Shown: positions 10,323-22,426 of the stretch, piece after piece
How the letters are laid out: the number at the start of each line of letters is the position of its first letter
How positions within the stretch are numbered: the first letter of the stretch is position 1
NCBI GenBank assembly: GCA_958496175.1
Contig: OY292274.1
Coordinates: forward strand, 46,510,630 to 46,574,629
DNA: 64,000 bases
DNA from: Sisyra terminalis
Lineage: Eukaryota; Arthropoda; Insecta; Neuroptera; Sisyridae
Direction of reading: 5' to 3'
Position numbers and translations under genes: made by a program
The notes under the pieces: generated by a model
Told to the model about the DNA's origin: nothing
Seen by the model: the letters and a program-made list of their open reading frames with translations, nothing else
Databases searched by the model: none

Positions 10323-13300
10323 GTAGGTAAGTAAAATTATAATTATTCCTCAAACTAAAATAAATGTATGAATTTTTCTGTTAATATGGAGCCTAACGGG
10401 TTGTTCAGTAGTTTTACCATTAAAATCATACGGCTTTACTTAACTTTTTTGGAAAAATCGAAATTCAAATAAAAGCAAGAAATAGAAACAGAAAGTGGTA
10501 CAGCCTATGTTTTCGCTACTACTCACCTCATCAACATTAGTGAATTGTTTTATAGAATATTTTGTATAGCTTTTATCATATCTGTTAATTTTATTATATT
10601 GATTTTATGTTTGCCAGAAATAGACGTCATGGAGAGAAGAATTCAACCACGCGGGAAACTGAACGAGCCATTAAGCAGAAAACATAAAAAGAAAACTGAC
10701 ATGCTAAGCTGTAGACATTCAGATGACCAGACAACAAATGCCAACCGTCTCTCTTCTTCTAACTAACTAATATTCGTTTTCCATGCACTTTTTACTAAGA
10801 GCGCTGTATAGGTGCCAATGTGGAATCTCAAAAATATAGAACAAAAACATATATTTTTCATAATTAAGTTCATTTTCAAATAATTTTTTTAATGCAAACA
10901 TTTTTTAACAGATGATTTAATAACAATTTAAGAATTAATTAATTTTCCGTGTTTTAACGGAGCAAACCTAGAAAAATTTCAGCAATAAAATTTTTAAAAA
11001 GTGAACATTTTTGGGTATTTAGCAAAATTGGTTTTTCAGAAAGTCAAATTTTCTAAACAATAATAGTTAATCATAATGAAATATTAATAACTGATGATAG
11101 ATGTGAAGCAATCATGGATTCAACTACTTTTAACGAGCAACTTTTTGGCTAAAAGTTTAATAAAAATTAAAATGTTCCGAGTTAATTTTCTTCAAGAATC
11201 GATTGTGTGTACATACCTGTATATATTTGAATAGCCAATTATTAATCAAATTTGGTTTTCTCAAGTATTATAATTAACAGTTAGTAATGTCAATAATGTC
11301 CGCTTTTTTAAATCATGGATTGATAGATCATTTCCTGAAGATAGCAGTTAAATAAATAATAATGTATCAATTAGAAAAATATTACACATAGAACTATTCC
11401 TAGGGAAAAATGTCCATGTTTTTTCTATCCTCTGGATAAAATTTAATCTGAAAGATAAATGTCACTACCTAGATGTGAAAATACTAGCTTTAATAATATG
11501 AAGTTTGAATTGGACACTCATGAAAGTATGTGTCTACATACGTATGTTAACTATGAAAAAAAATCAAGGCTCCAAAAGTATAACTTATGGCATAGATATT
11601 TAGATATTTATTGTTTTTACACTAAAAAACAAAAAAAAAACTTTAAATAAAAGCACTGAAACACCTTCTCTCTTGTAGGTATAACAATATTGTTGTAAGG
11701 ATAATATTGATTTCCATATTTGAGCGGTATAAAAATCGAATAGAAGCCGGAAAATTTAATGTTTATTTTAGTATAAGTATAAATTTCAAATTCCAATCGG
11801 TGTTTCATCATTTTTCCGAATGGAATCGAACACGAAAATTAAATTATAAAGGCAAATGTTATCCAGCAAAATTTTTTATCGACTTTAGATACCTGATAAA
11901 AGAGTTTGTATGGTAATATATCTACAATGGGACTTTCATCTTTCTCCCAATTTTATTCGACTAATATCCAAATTTCTGTCCTAGTTTGAAGAAAATAAGG
12001 TGATAATGTTTTTACTTTCTATTTATGAAACTGATTTTTCATTTTTAGGATTTCGTATGCAAATTTATAAGTTGACTACTTAAGTATATATTTATCCTGC
12101 TTTTTTGTATGTCCATACGTCACAGCCATTTCATTTAGAGATCACTTTAAAACCACAGTACACCAAAATTAGGAAGAAAGGTTTCATCTATGATTCGCTA
12201 TACAACGGTATTGCAGAAAAACAAGAAATTAATAAGGATAGCACAACTATTGGGTAACTATGGTATACAAAAAATTACTGTACTCGTAAGACTTATCATA
12301 ATGAAAAATGAAAATGATGTTTTTAATTTCTTTAAATAAATTTTTTATTGGTAGTAAAAGTTTCTTCTACATTCGTAAAACATTAATTCCCCTGTCACTA
12401 GTGCCATAACTATTTGATGAAAAATTCTTAAAAAATAAGACAAGATAATACTTTTAAAAAATAGGATTAAATGAAATATATCGAGTTTTTTTTGCTGGTT
12501 ATCGCAAAAACAATACAAATAGTGTCATTATCTTTAGAAAAACTGCTTTTAAGAAAAATTGAACTAGAAACTAGAACCAGAATCTGTTTTTAACCCAACG
12601 GGGCATAAAATCTTCTTTAGAATTCTTCAATCTTGAATTCTTCTCTATTCCCAATTTGGCATGCACTCGAATTAAAATTAGCTTGTGTAATAATTCTCAA
12701 GAACAACTTATTTTGCCATGGCAGCGGCAAATAAAGCATAGTAATAAACTTTTAGAGACTCTGGAATGCAAATGCTAAACATTTATGTGATGGACATTAT
12801 TGTGTATTGTTTTGAGAAATTATCATTTTAAAATTTTAATAAAATTGCAAATCATCATTATTTATATATTATGAAAATTTTCATTTTTACAGTTAAAAAT
12901 AAAAATATCAATTAGGTAACCTAAAAAGTATAAAAGAAGAATGATACAATATTTTGATTAAATGGAGCTAAAAAGACTGTAATTTAAAGTATAAATATAA
13001 TTTTTCTTGTTATTTTGTTCCTAAACCAAATACTAATTAGCTTAAAAAAGAATACAAAACATTATTTTTTTATGCAATTTCAAATAAAAGGCACAGATTG
13101 GAAAGTTACTCCATGGATTTACTAATAATTTATCAAATCCCTTTTAAATTATGAATGTATTAAATTTCAAAAGTTACAAATAACTCATTTGAACAAAAGC
13201 CTTTTTATCGGAATAAAAAAGGTCTCATTACCTTCGCTTAAATTTTCCCAAATACAATTTCCATAGTTTCCCATTCACAATGATGCAAATAGGCCTAATT

Positions 13301-13499
13301 ATAAATTTACCATGATGAAAAGCTTATGGTATCTATTGAAATTATTTTAATTTCAAACTTTTCATGTTATTTGTAAAAGCTCCACATGTTACCCCCTTGA
13401 GCCCCAGTTTAAATGCGCCTCACCGTTCCTCTCTACTATATTCATTAGACTTACACCATTTATTATTATTTAAATAAATAAACGAAAAATAATTTCAGT
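10323..13499. other. AT-rich non-genic stretch
   Basis: Nothing recognisable as a gene, RNA or element. Frames of 60-70 codons occur on both strands, with skewed AT-rich composition and no family resemblance. Confidence 0.6.
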
Positions 13500-13720
13500 A
13501 TTTCAATTTTCGATAATGGGTACCGCACCGTCGAGGGACCGCCACACCAGTCCATGAATAGTGTCTCGCTTCAATAGCAGTTGATGAGAAATTGCGATCG
13601 GGCTGGTTGCGCTATTTTTAAAAGGGTGGCAATTGGGGGTGGCACTATACATAATATAATGTAATTTGAAATTAAAATCGCGAATATAAAACGCTCATGA
13701 ACGCTTTGTAATCTGAAATA
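13500..13720. other. GC-richer unique island
   Basis: This stretch (for example ggtaccgcaccgtcgaggga near 13519) is clearly less AT-rich than its surroundings and has no repeat or coding signature. It is a candidate conserved non-coding element, which cannot be tested without comparison to a related genome. Confidence 0.35.
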
Positions 13721-14659
13721 ATTAACATAAATTACTAAAATGTTACTTGTATTCATACAGTTTTATTGGATTTTGTTTATATTTCATTCATTAAAGATTA
13801 ATACTGCGTAATTATTAATAATCATTTAATTACAAAACGTTAAATTATTACAAGCCCTCAATGTTGATATTTCAATAGCTAATTACGACATTGAAAATAT
13901 AATGTTAGTGTGAGTTTCATGTCGTTTCAAAAACTTTGCGCTTTCGCAAATTAATATTTGTAACGCTGTAAAGTGGTGGGGGAATTAGGATGAAAGTAGA
14001 AAAACACACTATAGCAAAACGAAATGAGAGCAATTTTCATTTTGTATTATACTATACTATACGTACGTATGTATAGTTGATATTATATAAGAGAACACAT
14101 TTTCAACTGTGCAAACTTCGTGACGAGTTATTTGATTATTATTACATAAAGGCAAACGACTCTAATGTGTAAACGAATTTAATAAACCTACTTACATGTA
14201 GACTAAAAAAATTATAAGCTTGAGAACCAAACGACATATTAAAGAGCTTTTGATTTTATTTTTTTGGTGTAATCAAAAGGATTAAGCAGGAAACATTTTC
14301 CTACGGATTAAGTCATTTACGATGAATATTTCTTTATCAAAAACTTTTAAAAGTAATTAGCCATAGTAGTAATTCCCCAGCTTAAAACTAACAAGAATTT
14401 TGAAAGAATTTAGGCAAAAAATATCTCAACTTCAAAATACCATTACACAAAATTCTAAATTTAAGTATTCAATAAGGTTAATTCTTTAAATTACAGAGCA
14501 ATATATTTTGTAACAGCCAAAAATTGGTTAAATTACATCGAAAATAATGTTAAATGTTATAAATTGCAACTTTCTGCATCAATTCATTCACATAATAATT
14601 TTTTATAATTTTATCAGGTTCACGGGTAATTGGAATATAGTTAAATTAATTTAAACAAT

Positions 14660-14712
14660 CATTGATTTTGCGACGTTTCGTCTTTATTATCAAGACTTTT
14701 TCAAGCTCTGAA
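14660..14712 (-). repeat. Retroelement-tail hairpin
   Basis: On the minus strand the sequence reads gtcttgataataaagacgaa and then acgtcg. This is a stem-loop (gtctt/aagac) followed directly by gaaacg, the same architecture as the tails at 16.02, 24.1 and 52.76 kb. It probably marks the end of a truncated retroelement, of which no coding part is visible. Confidence 0.5.
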
Positions 14713-15308
14713 AGTATTACAATATTAACAATATTATTATAAACAGACCTCAACTATGTTTAAACAATCGTTAATTAAAAAATGTAAAATTAAAATTAAA
14801 ACTGTAAAAACGATTTTTAGCTTTCAAGTATGCATTTTTTTAACAAGTCTAACAGCCAACTGAAAACATCAGTTCACAGTTGTTAAGCTACGCACTTCAA
14901 AATACCTAACAAAATATTAATTTAAAAAATATAAATAAAATATACAAATTCGAAAGATAATCATTTTAGACTTTTAGACCTAGGATGTCATTATATATTA
15001 AACTTAGGTTCTGTGTGTCAGATCTTAGATTTATTGTTTTATTTAATTTTATAAAAACCATTTCACTCAACGATCGCTTATATTAATTAGATTCACTATC
15101 TAAAATTGAAACTCCATCAAACATAAAATTATGCTTGGTATATTTTTTATACTATTTTGTTGTCGCACCTACGGTAAAGTTTCAATGCGTCTGACAAGAT
15201 AAAAAAATTCAAAATATCCGGCTACTGCGATGACATCTTTTGATAGTTGCCTAAATAACATATATAAAATTCAGTTTTTATGCCGTAAGTAAAATTATAA
15301 TTTTATTT

Positions 15309-15365
15309 AAAGTTTAGGAGTATCTGGCAGGGGGTTGAAAACCTTACCAAGTTTCTGGCAATGAA
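15309..15365 (+). repeat. Low-copy repeat shared with 32.2 kb
   Basis: The pattern tctggcagggggttg...aagtttctggcaa is repeated in diverged form at 32213-32271 with the same spacing. The family is unknown and the copies are too short to define ends. Confidence 0.55.
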
Positions 15366-15426
15366 AAATTAGAAAAGAAGTTCGCCATAGTTATTGCCTC
15401 CCTTTTATTCTATTTGTTATCTAAGC

Positions 15427-15636
15427 CATAGGCGAGCAACCTGCGACCCGCGGGCCGCTTGGGGTACCTCAAAGTTTTATTTTTGCACGTGTAATTGATT
15501 TATTTTATCACCAAAAATATGATTTAAGTTTTAAATCAAATTTTAAAATTTAAATATTATTGAAAATTAAATGATAAATTATATTATATAAATTAAATTT
15601 ATAGAAATTGCTTAAAACTAAGGTTGCTCATCCCAA
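15427..15636. mobile_element. Short hAT-type MITE
   Basis: The left end cataggcgagcaacctgcga followed by cccgcgggccgc strongly resembles the ends of hAT elements of the CAGTGGTGAGCAACC type. The right end, aaggttgctcatcccaa, is its imperfect inverted copy. The interior is AT-rich with no coding capacity. No matching 8 bp duplication was found, so the limits are approximate. Confidence 0.6.
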
Positions 15637-16016
15637 CAATGAAATCCATAGCATGAACATGAACAATAAAATCCTAAAGAATTAATTAATTAATGTTTTA
15701 GTAACATACTGTTGGGAAAAAGAAACACGAATAACTATGTTTCATTTTGTATGATCATAAGAGTAATTTATAGAATCAAGGAATTTAAATACCGGAAAGT
15801 TCATAGTAATGAAAATAATCAACAGATAAAAATTCCTTCAAATCAACATGAAGAATGTACAATTGGATCATGTATCTCAATTCAAATATTAAGAATCAAA
15901 CAAAAAAAATATTAAGAATTATATGTTTATTTTTATATAAGCTTATTTTCATCTGTTAATTAAATTTTCACATATTAATTGTGTATATTTATATAACTAA
16001 CATGTTACTATTTGTT

Positions 16017-16085
16017 CTAGTATCTGATGAAGCTACGAAAGTAGCGAAACGTTGTACAAAGATTAAAACGGTAACAACCCACAAA
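16017..16085 (+). repeat. Retroelement-tail hairpin, hammerhead-like core
   Basis: The sequence ctgatga (16024-16030), a 5 bp stem gctac/gtagc with a gaaa loop (16032-16045), then gaaac (16046-16050) resembles the conserved core of a hammerhead ribozyme, but stem II is offset by one unpaired A and no stem I can be drawn next to the core. The same motif, inverted, makes the palindrome at 24.0 kb. It is best read as the conserved 3' hairpin of a retroelement family. Confidence 0.6.
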
Positions 16086-16950
16086 TAAAATTAAAGATGG
16101 TTTATCTATTAAAAAAATTATGTTCATTAACAAGAAAAGTTCTTGAACTAAAAATTTTAAACGGCACAACAAAAGCATAGATACCCTTAGAGCCAAGAAT
16201 TGGCGAAGTATCGAATGAAGCATTGAGTAGATCAGAAACGTTAATAATACAACAGAATTTTGTGGTTTGATTTTTATTTACTATTTAGATCATTTGGATA
16301 GTTTTGATTTTTTTTTATTGAAAAATACTAGTAATCAGAGCTGTCAACGATACTTTTGGAAAGTACTTAAATACTCGATAAGTAACTTTTTTAATAACTA
16401 CCCGAAGTTACTTTGGAAATCTAACAAATGTTCTCTTAAAAAAAGAATTCTAAATACTCATCTTAAGTTACTTTCAAGATACTTAAAAAGATATTGTTTA
16501 GTTACTTTGTATGCACTAAGTCTCGTAAGGCATCATCTAAAGTTGATAAATAACATGGTAAGTTTTATCTTATCTTTTTAAGTCCGGAATCACAACACAC
16601 ATAAAAAACGACTGTCTATTAAGAGTGGTAATTATTGAATTATATAGAACAAAACAAAATAAAACATTTTATGAAATAGAAATATAAAAACAGCAAATCA
16701 TTCCTACTGCTAATTTGAATAAAATTAAAATACATCAGTTAAAATTTGTCAAAAAAAAAAAAACGAACAGAAAACATTATTACTGTTTTCTGCCTAATTT
16801 TTTTTTGCATTTTTTTTGTAAGCTTCGATATTTTGCGGTATCTAAGATACTTTTTAAAGTTAAAAGATATAGTTCCTCTTAAAAAGTATCTAAGGTACAA
16901 AATATTTTTTATTAAAAAATAAAGAAACTAAGATACAGTATATTAGATAC

Positions 16951-17418
16951 TGTAACGTGACGTCTCAAAACTGTATTGAGATGGCGTTTATTCGTTCTTT
17001 TTAATTTCTTTTGGAAATAAATAATCACTTTCACACTTAACAATAACTTTTTTATTACACTTGTATACACTTTTTATTACACAATTACAATTGTCAAAAT
17101 AATCACTTAAATGACAATAATCACTTTTAAATCAAGTCAAACTAATAATCGCTTTGTTGTAACGGAAATTCACAACTGAATTTCTATACAGAACTCTGAT
17201 GCAAAACTGTCAACTGGCTTGACTGAGCGCCTTATATACCCGCAACCGAACATTCTAGAATGTACTCCATTGTTCGTCAGCGTTCTACTATCTACTAGAT
17301 GTTTCCAGAACAATATATATGTACATTCACATTAGTGGGAGAGAGACAGAAGTCACTTAGCCAATCGCGTGCCGGCATGGCACAAAGAGAGAGACAGACT
17401 TTGTCCCTTTCTGTTACA
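16951..17418 (-). mobile_element. Solo LTR, 468 bp, nested in hAT MITE
   Basis: On the minus strand it begins tgtaacag and ends cacgttaca, the TG...CA limits of a long terminal repeat. It is flanked by a 4 bp duplication, atac (16947-16950 and 17419-17422). A TATA box (tatataa, plus-strand complement at 17232-17238) is followed by ggcgctcagtc, consistent with an LTR promoter. No internal gag or pol sequence is present, so it is a solo LTR left by recombination between two LTRs. A 4 bp duplication fits Gypsy-type elements; the family is not determined. Confidence 0.88.
17232..17238 (-). promoter_or_regulatory. TATA box of the solo LTR
   Basis: The minus-strand string tatataa lies near the middle of the LTR, in a GC-richer context (gcgggtatataaggcgctca), the arrangement of an RNA polymerase II core promoter in an LTR. 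Activity is not known. Confidence 0.6.
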
Positions 17419-18529
17419 ATACTTTAAAGTATCTGAGTTATTTTTAAGCATCTTAGATACTTTTTTTTGATTGTTCTGTTAGTAATTATACAAATCGAGT
17501 ATTGTCCATTGTTTACTTGAGTTTTTGATGAAGCTTGGTTTCATTAGTTTTCCCTAAGCTTCTTCATTAATTATTTAAAGTCAATTGTTTTAAAAGGAGG
17601 GTTATTCAACCTTAGAGTCAAAACACTTAATTTCTAACTTAAACATATTGATAAGGGTTTGTTTATATGTTAACTAAGAACTAACTAATATTGACGATAA
17701 AAATTGGCTGATAATTAGCAAAATTAGTTTTTCCAGGGTAACTGTTCTGAGACTTACTTACAATTTCGAATCGATCGCTTACAATTTGGAAAAAAAATCA
17801 AAATAAATAGCTTTGAAACTTTCATACACGGGAACATCTAAAAGTATCCAGATTTTTATTATCATCAGTCTTTAATAAATGTTCTTTGTGTGCAATGAAT
17901 TTTTTCAAGTTAAAATTGTTTCTCTACGAATTTCCTCCACTTAATTTACAACCCTTTTAATTTCCCAGACTCATAATGTTCAGTTCTTAAACTTTCCAAT
18001 TGTTCATATCATCAACTCAATTCTAAGTTCCCATGAACCAAAAGCCAATTTAAAACTACGCAGTTAAAATTCACATAGTTCAAGTTGAGATATTCATTGT
18101 GAAAACTTCGAGTTTTACTTTTAAAAGGCCCCAATTGTAACATAAGAATCATATATTCAAATTTTACGACTCTGTCGAGTGCCTTTTAACTCGCGATAAC
18201 ACTCGTAATCAAGATTGTTAAAACGGATAAGTTTTACAATGTTGGTACGTCTCGCATCCCATTGTCTTCTTATTAATTTTCAAATAAGTCTCGAAAGATA
18301 AACTATTTATTAGTCGAATGAAGCATAAAAAGTTTTAACAAGTATTATATTTAAACAGAGGTACGTGTGAGTTATCAAGAAAGGCTTTTCTTGGTTCGTT
18401 TTATTTTTTTTTTCATTTTCATTAGCACTTTATTCAGTTTGCATTGTTCGCCAGGTGTATCTTAGTATAATAATATTTTTAATCAAAATAATCTTGTAAA
18501 ATTATGTTTAAAATATGAGTGAAATTAAA

Positions 18530-18920
18530 AAGTTTTTGTTCGGCGGCGTTTATTAGGTGCGGTTGCCATTGCCCGTAACTTGCACACCCCTACGCGTGTT
18601 TCATAATCAAGAAAATTAAAATTCCACGAGCCCCGGTACCCTTTTGCCACGTCTCCGGCTCAATCTTGTTACGCATTCTTTAAAACCTGACAAGTGGCTA
18701 CGAAAATTAAAAGTTTCCGCATAGAATTTGTTAATTATAAGAATTCCAGGTTTAATATCAAACATGACCGGGATGGCGAAGCGTTGGGACGAGAGGTCGC
18801 GAATCGGCGATGAAAGGGCACCCCTTTGCTTGCCATTCTTTTATCGTCAAGCTCCTTATCATCGCGCCGTTACTTTTGTACTTCAATCGTTACGCAATCT
18901 CAGCGTTATGTTGATGAGAA
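18530..18920. other. GC-richer unique island
   Basis: Less AT-rich, non-repetitive sequence (for example ggtgcggttgccattgcccg near 18556). Overlapping frames at 18728-18925 and 18826-19020 lack family resemblance. It may be conserved regulatory DNA; coding is not supported. Confidence 0.35.
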
Positions 18921-19089
18921 AGTGAAGAAGAAATTTTTGCTTTGCTCTTTGATTAATATTCAAATTTCATCAAGATTAAAGAATTTATCAAAAAATTTTC
19001 AAGGGTACCGATTTGAGTAGGTATTTAATTTTGATTAAATTTTCTGTAACGAAGGCATTTTTTGCGAATCTGTTTTTGGTAAATAGAGG

Positions 19090-19500
19090 AGAACTGGAAG
19101 GTTGTTAGTGCTTAGTTTGTCGACGGCTGCATATTATTATGTAACAACGTGTGGCGACTAAATCTATACGAGCGATGTCCGTTGTGTGTCACTGCGGCAA
19201 GCCACCAATTGCTAATATGGCTGAACCAACGGGGCACAGTGTTACAACCCCAACCCTTAGTCAACACACATATACTATCATCGTATAATCTGCATTGGCG
19301 TTTAGCATAATTAAATACAACGGCTACATGATGAGGTTGCTAAATTTAATGACAAACGGTCCTGTTATCTATCCAACCCTTCAACGGGGGTGGAAAATCG
19401 CGCCGCATTTATGACATACCGAGTCCCTAACTGCTTTGGAATATTGCCGACCTCGATTTATGAACGGCTCGAGCGATCAAGACACTTCAGCTAAGGATTT
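19090..19500. other. GC-richer unique island
   Basis: The sequence around 19120-19480 (for example gatgtccgttgtgtgtcact) is balanced in composition, with no open frame of note and no repeat match in this window. Candidate non-coding conserved element. Confidence 0.35.
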
Positions 19501-19907
19501 GAAAAATTTTATTCCAACCCAAAATTCTTCCTAGAAGTCATTTTGAAAGCTCAGTCGTGGGTTTTTAATTTGAAGCTTTACTATTTCATAAAATGTATTG
19601 AGAATTGTTAATATTTGAAAAAATTAATTAATAAAATAAATTTATTAAAACTAAACAATGGAAAAAATATGACTTTTTTCAAATGAATTTTATAAAAATT
19701 GGATTTGATGAATTTTGAGATCCGGTTTTTAACATAAATATATCACATTTGAAAACTAGATATTTAATTACAAAATCAATCATAAAAGAATCATAATTAT
19801 TATGAAAAAAATTATTATGATGAGCAAAAAGATCGGGTGTACTTTTTTTTAGTGTTCTTAAGCTTCAAAAACCAAAATTATTATTGAGTAAGGTGTATAT
19901 AATAATA

Positions 19908-21064
19908 CTAGTAGTTGCCCGTTGCATTCGAACTAAAGGTTTTATCTCAATAAAATAATATATATAATAATATATGTTTAATATAAAATAATTTAGAGTT
20001 AATCAACAATCGAAATTTTAAATTTAATAATCAAAGTATTGTTTAAATAAAAAAAGTTTATCTAAAATTTTATTAAGAAATAAAATATAAGTGTTTTTTT
20101 ATATCATGTTAATAACATTTTAAATAACGTCATTTCACTAAATTAGTACGAAAGTTTAATACTTATGTAATACTTATACCAAATAGGCGATTCTAAATTT
20201 TGGTTCGTTTTTCAACAATCAAACTTTTAAAAATCTATTTTTTTAAGAAACCAATGGTTGTGATCTGGAGTAATTATATATTCGGCTGAAAAGCATTAAG
20301 ATAGCAATTTTTTGTTATATATTTCACTGTTAATTCAAGTATAAAATCTTCGATACTAACTTTTTTTTGGTATTTAGAACAACTTGAAAACCACTTATTG
20401 TTATTGAAAATAAATAAAATATTCGTATTTACTTCCACGCTTTCCATCTATTTCCAACAATTTGGTATGTACAACGTCCAAATGTGCGAAATTGAATAGC
20501 TTTTTAGTCATGTTAACTAACATAAAAAATGTCATTATTTTTTTTCGTTTTACATTATATTTTCAAATATAAGTGCACATTTGTGTCGATGAAATTTGGA
20601 AAGTGTTTTCCATATACAATGCAGATATATAATAAGAAAGGGGTTTTGAAAATTCCTCCCCTAAAAGAGTGAAAAATTGTAGCAAAGATTGCACGGCAAA
20701 ACGTCTAATAAACAATCGAAATTTCAAATTTAATAATCAATTAAAGTCCGTTAAAAACGAAACGTTATTACTGCTTAATATAAAACAAAGTTGATTTATT
20801 ATTGGAAACAAAAACTTAGGGTCTGCTTAAAAATTTAAACTCTGATAAGTAAATATATCTGAAAAGATTATATTAAATTTATTAATGGGCATTATATTTT
20901 TTGCCTTTCATATACTGTAAACCTGAAAATCTGAAATACGTATTCACAAATAAATACATTAGTGAGTGAGTACCCGTACCAACGTTTTGAATGCGTAAGT
21001 GGGGATAACAGAGCACATGCGTATAGCCTATTCTGCTCGGACGCACGGTAAGATAGTCAATTTA
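19908..21064 (+). repeat. 1.1 kb interspersed repeat, copy 1
   Basis: It begins ctagtagttgcccgttgcat and ends agatagtcaattta. The same ends and internal order occur at 46557-47677 (minus strand) and 59319-60387, so the three copies define a family of full-length elements of about 1.07-1.16 kb. Possible flanking duplication: aggtgtatataa before and taggtatataa after. No reverse transcriptase or transposase is encoded. The CTAG start with 11 bp-type duplication suggests target-primed retrotransposition of a non-autonomous element, but the class is not established. Confidence 0.8.
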
Positions 21065-22206
21065 TAGGTATATAAGATTGTCAGGAATATTTCCAAATTC
21101 TTATATCGAAACCGATTCTGATGAACAACTAATTAATTAAGAAATTATTTATCAGAGTAATTCTTTTTTAAAGAAAGCTATGGGAATATTAATTCATAAC
21201 TTTCTTAAGGGTTCTGAAATAAAACTAACAAATCGAAAGACAGACAGCTAAGTTTTTATCATTCCAGATAATAAACAAAAGAACTGAAAACTTAGAATGG
21301 TTATTTTATGCTCTGGAAACTACAAAATCTAGCTCACTAGCTGATGAACGATTATTTTAGTCAATTTTGTGGCCATCAATATCATAGCAATAATACTGCT
21401 AAAATGAATACTTATAATACACAAACGGATTGGAATGTTTTAATTTCTGCTAATGGTAAAATTTTTAGAACTACGGTTCCCAAACTGTGATACTCTTGCA
21501 TTGGTGGTATTTGGGATCGTGGTCGAAAGTACTGCAAAGTAGCAAAAAAAAAAAATATCTATAATGATGGAAAATAAGAACACTTGAACAATATAATTGT
21601 AAATATATACAATCGATGATATAATGCAAATAAAATAAGTCACTCGTTATAATAAATTTAGCGAAATACAATAATTTTTACGCAGTAGTACAATTTAGCG
21701 AAATGTACTACCAAGTGATATGCGAGCCAAAAAAGTTCGAAAACGCCGTATAGTGAACTTATGTTATTTGTAGCCAATGGTTTGTAATGGCCTTAGACAA
21801 ATAAACTATTCTTCTAATATTACCATTCTTCAAATCTTAGGATAACGTCAAGAATGGACTAAATGAATATTTAAAGCCTTCAATGTTTTATAACAGAGGT
21901 ATCAAAATATTACCAGAAAAGTGAGAAAAGATTATAACCAACGAGTGAAATTATATTTTATAATATTCTTTGAAGAATAAACAAAATTGAGCATTCACAT
22001 CTTTCATTGAAAAAGCGACATTCTTTTCCGGTACCCCAATACAAATTTTTGGCTTTCATGGTAATCTCTAATTCTGAGGGTTTTAGTCGATTTTTAGTCT
22101 AATTTGACTGAACTATACACGAGAATAATTAAAAATGTACAGTATTCTTCTTATTCTGCACCCTTAGCCACGTTTTGGTACATAGCTATTTTGGGAGAGC
22201 CAGTGG
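21065..22206. other. AT-rich non-genic stretch
   Basis: Nothing recognised. Frames at 21440-21671 on the minus strand are overlapping, AT-driven and without family resemblance. Confidence 0.6.
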
Positions 22207-22214
22207 TATTACAT

Positions 22215-22418
22215 CCGTGTTTCTTAACCTGTAGCGCCCGCACCCTTGAGGGTGCGAAGGAAGAGTAAAAAAATGCCCATAATAATATAAATTATAAATT
22301 TTGGTAATAAACTTCACAAAAGATGTATTTTTCTAAACTAAAATAAAAATTTTAACACAACACATTTTTCAATGCAGGGAAATTCAAAGAGATGTCACTA
22401 AAAGGTTAAGAAATGTTG
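22215..22418. mobile_element. hAT-type MITE, 204 bp
   Basis: The left end ccgtgtttcttaacc and right end ggttaagaaatgttg are inverted repeats of the CAGTGTTTCTTAACC type known from hAT elements. They are flanked by tattacat (22207-22214) and tgctacat (22419-22426), an 8 bp duplication matching at six positions. An internal dyad cacccttgagggtg follows the left end. It is a non-coding relative of the copy at 25.18 kb. Confidence 0.82.
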
Positions 22419-22426
22419 TGCTACAT

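Larger units (their letters stand above)
13721..16016. other. AT-rich non-genic stretch with small repeats
   Basis: Besides the hairpin at 14.66 kb, the low-copy repeat at 15.31 kb and the hAT MITE at 15.43 kb nothing is recognisable. Near 14050 there is a palindromic tactatactatacgtacgta run. Confidence 0.55.
16336..17478. mobile_element. hAT-type MITE split by a solo LTR
   Basis: The left end cagagctgtcaac and the right end ttgattgttctg are imperfect terminal inverted repeats of hAT type. They are flanked by 8 bp duplications ctagtaat (16328-16335) and ttagtaat (17479-17486), differing at one base. The interior is packed with aagtatct/agatactt motifs, typical of subterminal repeats. A solo LTR is inserted at 16951-17418. 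Without it the MITE is about 670 bp. There is no transposase coding region; the 104-codon frame at 16267-16581 shows no family resemblance. Confidence 0.85.

Noticed and set aside
16024..16060. Active hammerhead ribozyme
   Set aside because: One unpaired base interrupts the core-stem II junction, no adjacent stem I exists, and another copy has a broken core; kept only as a finding to test.
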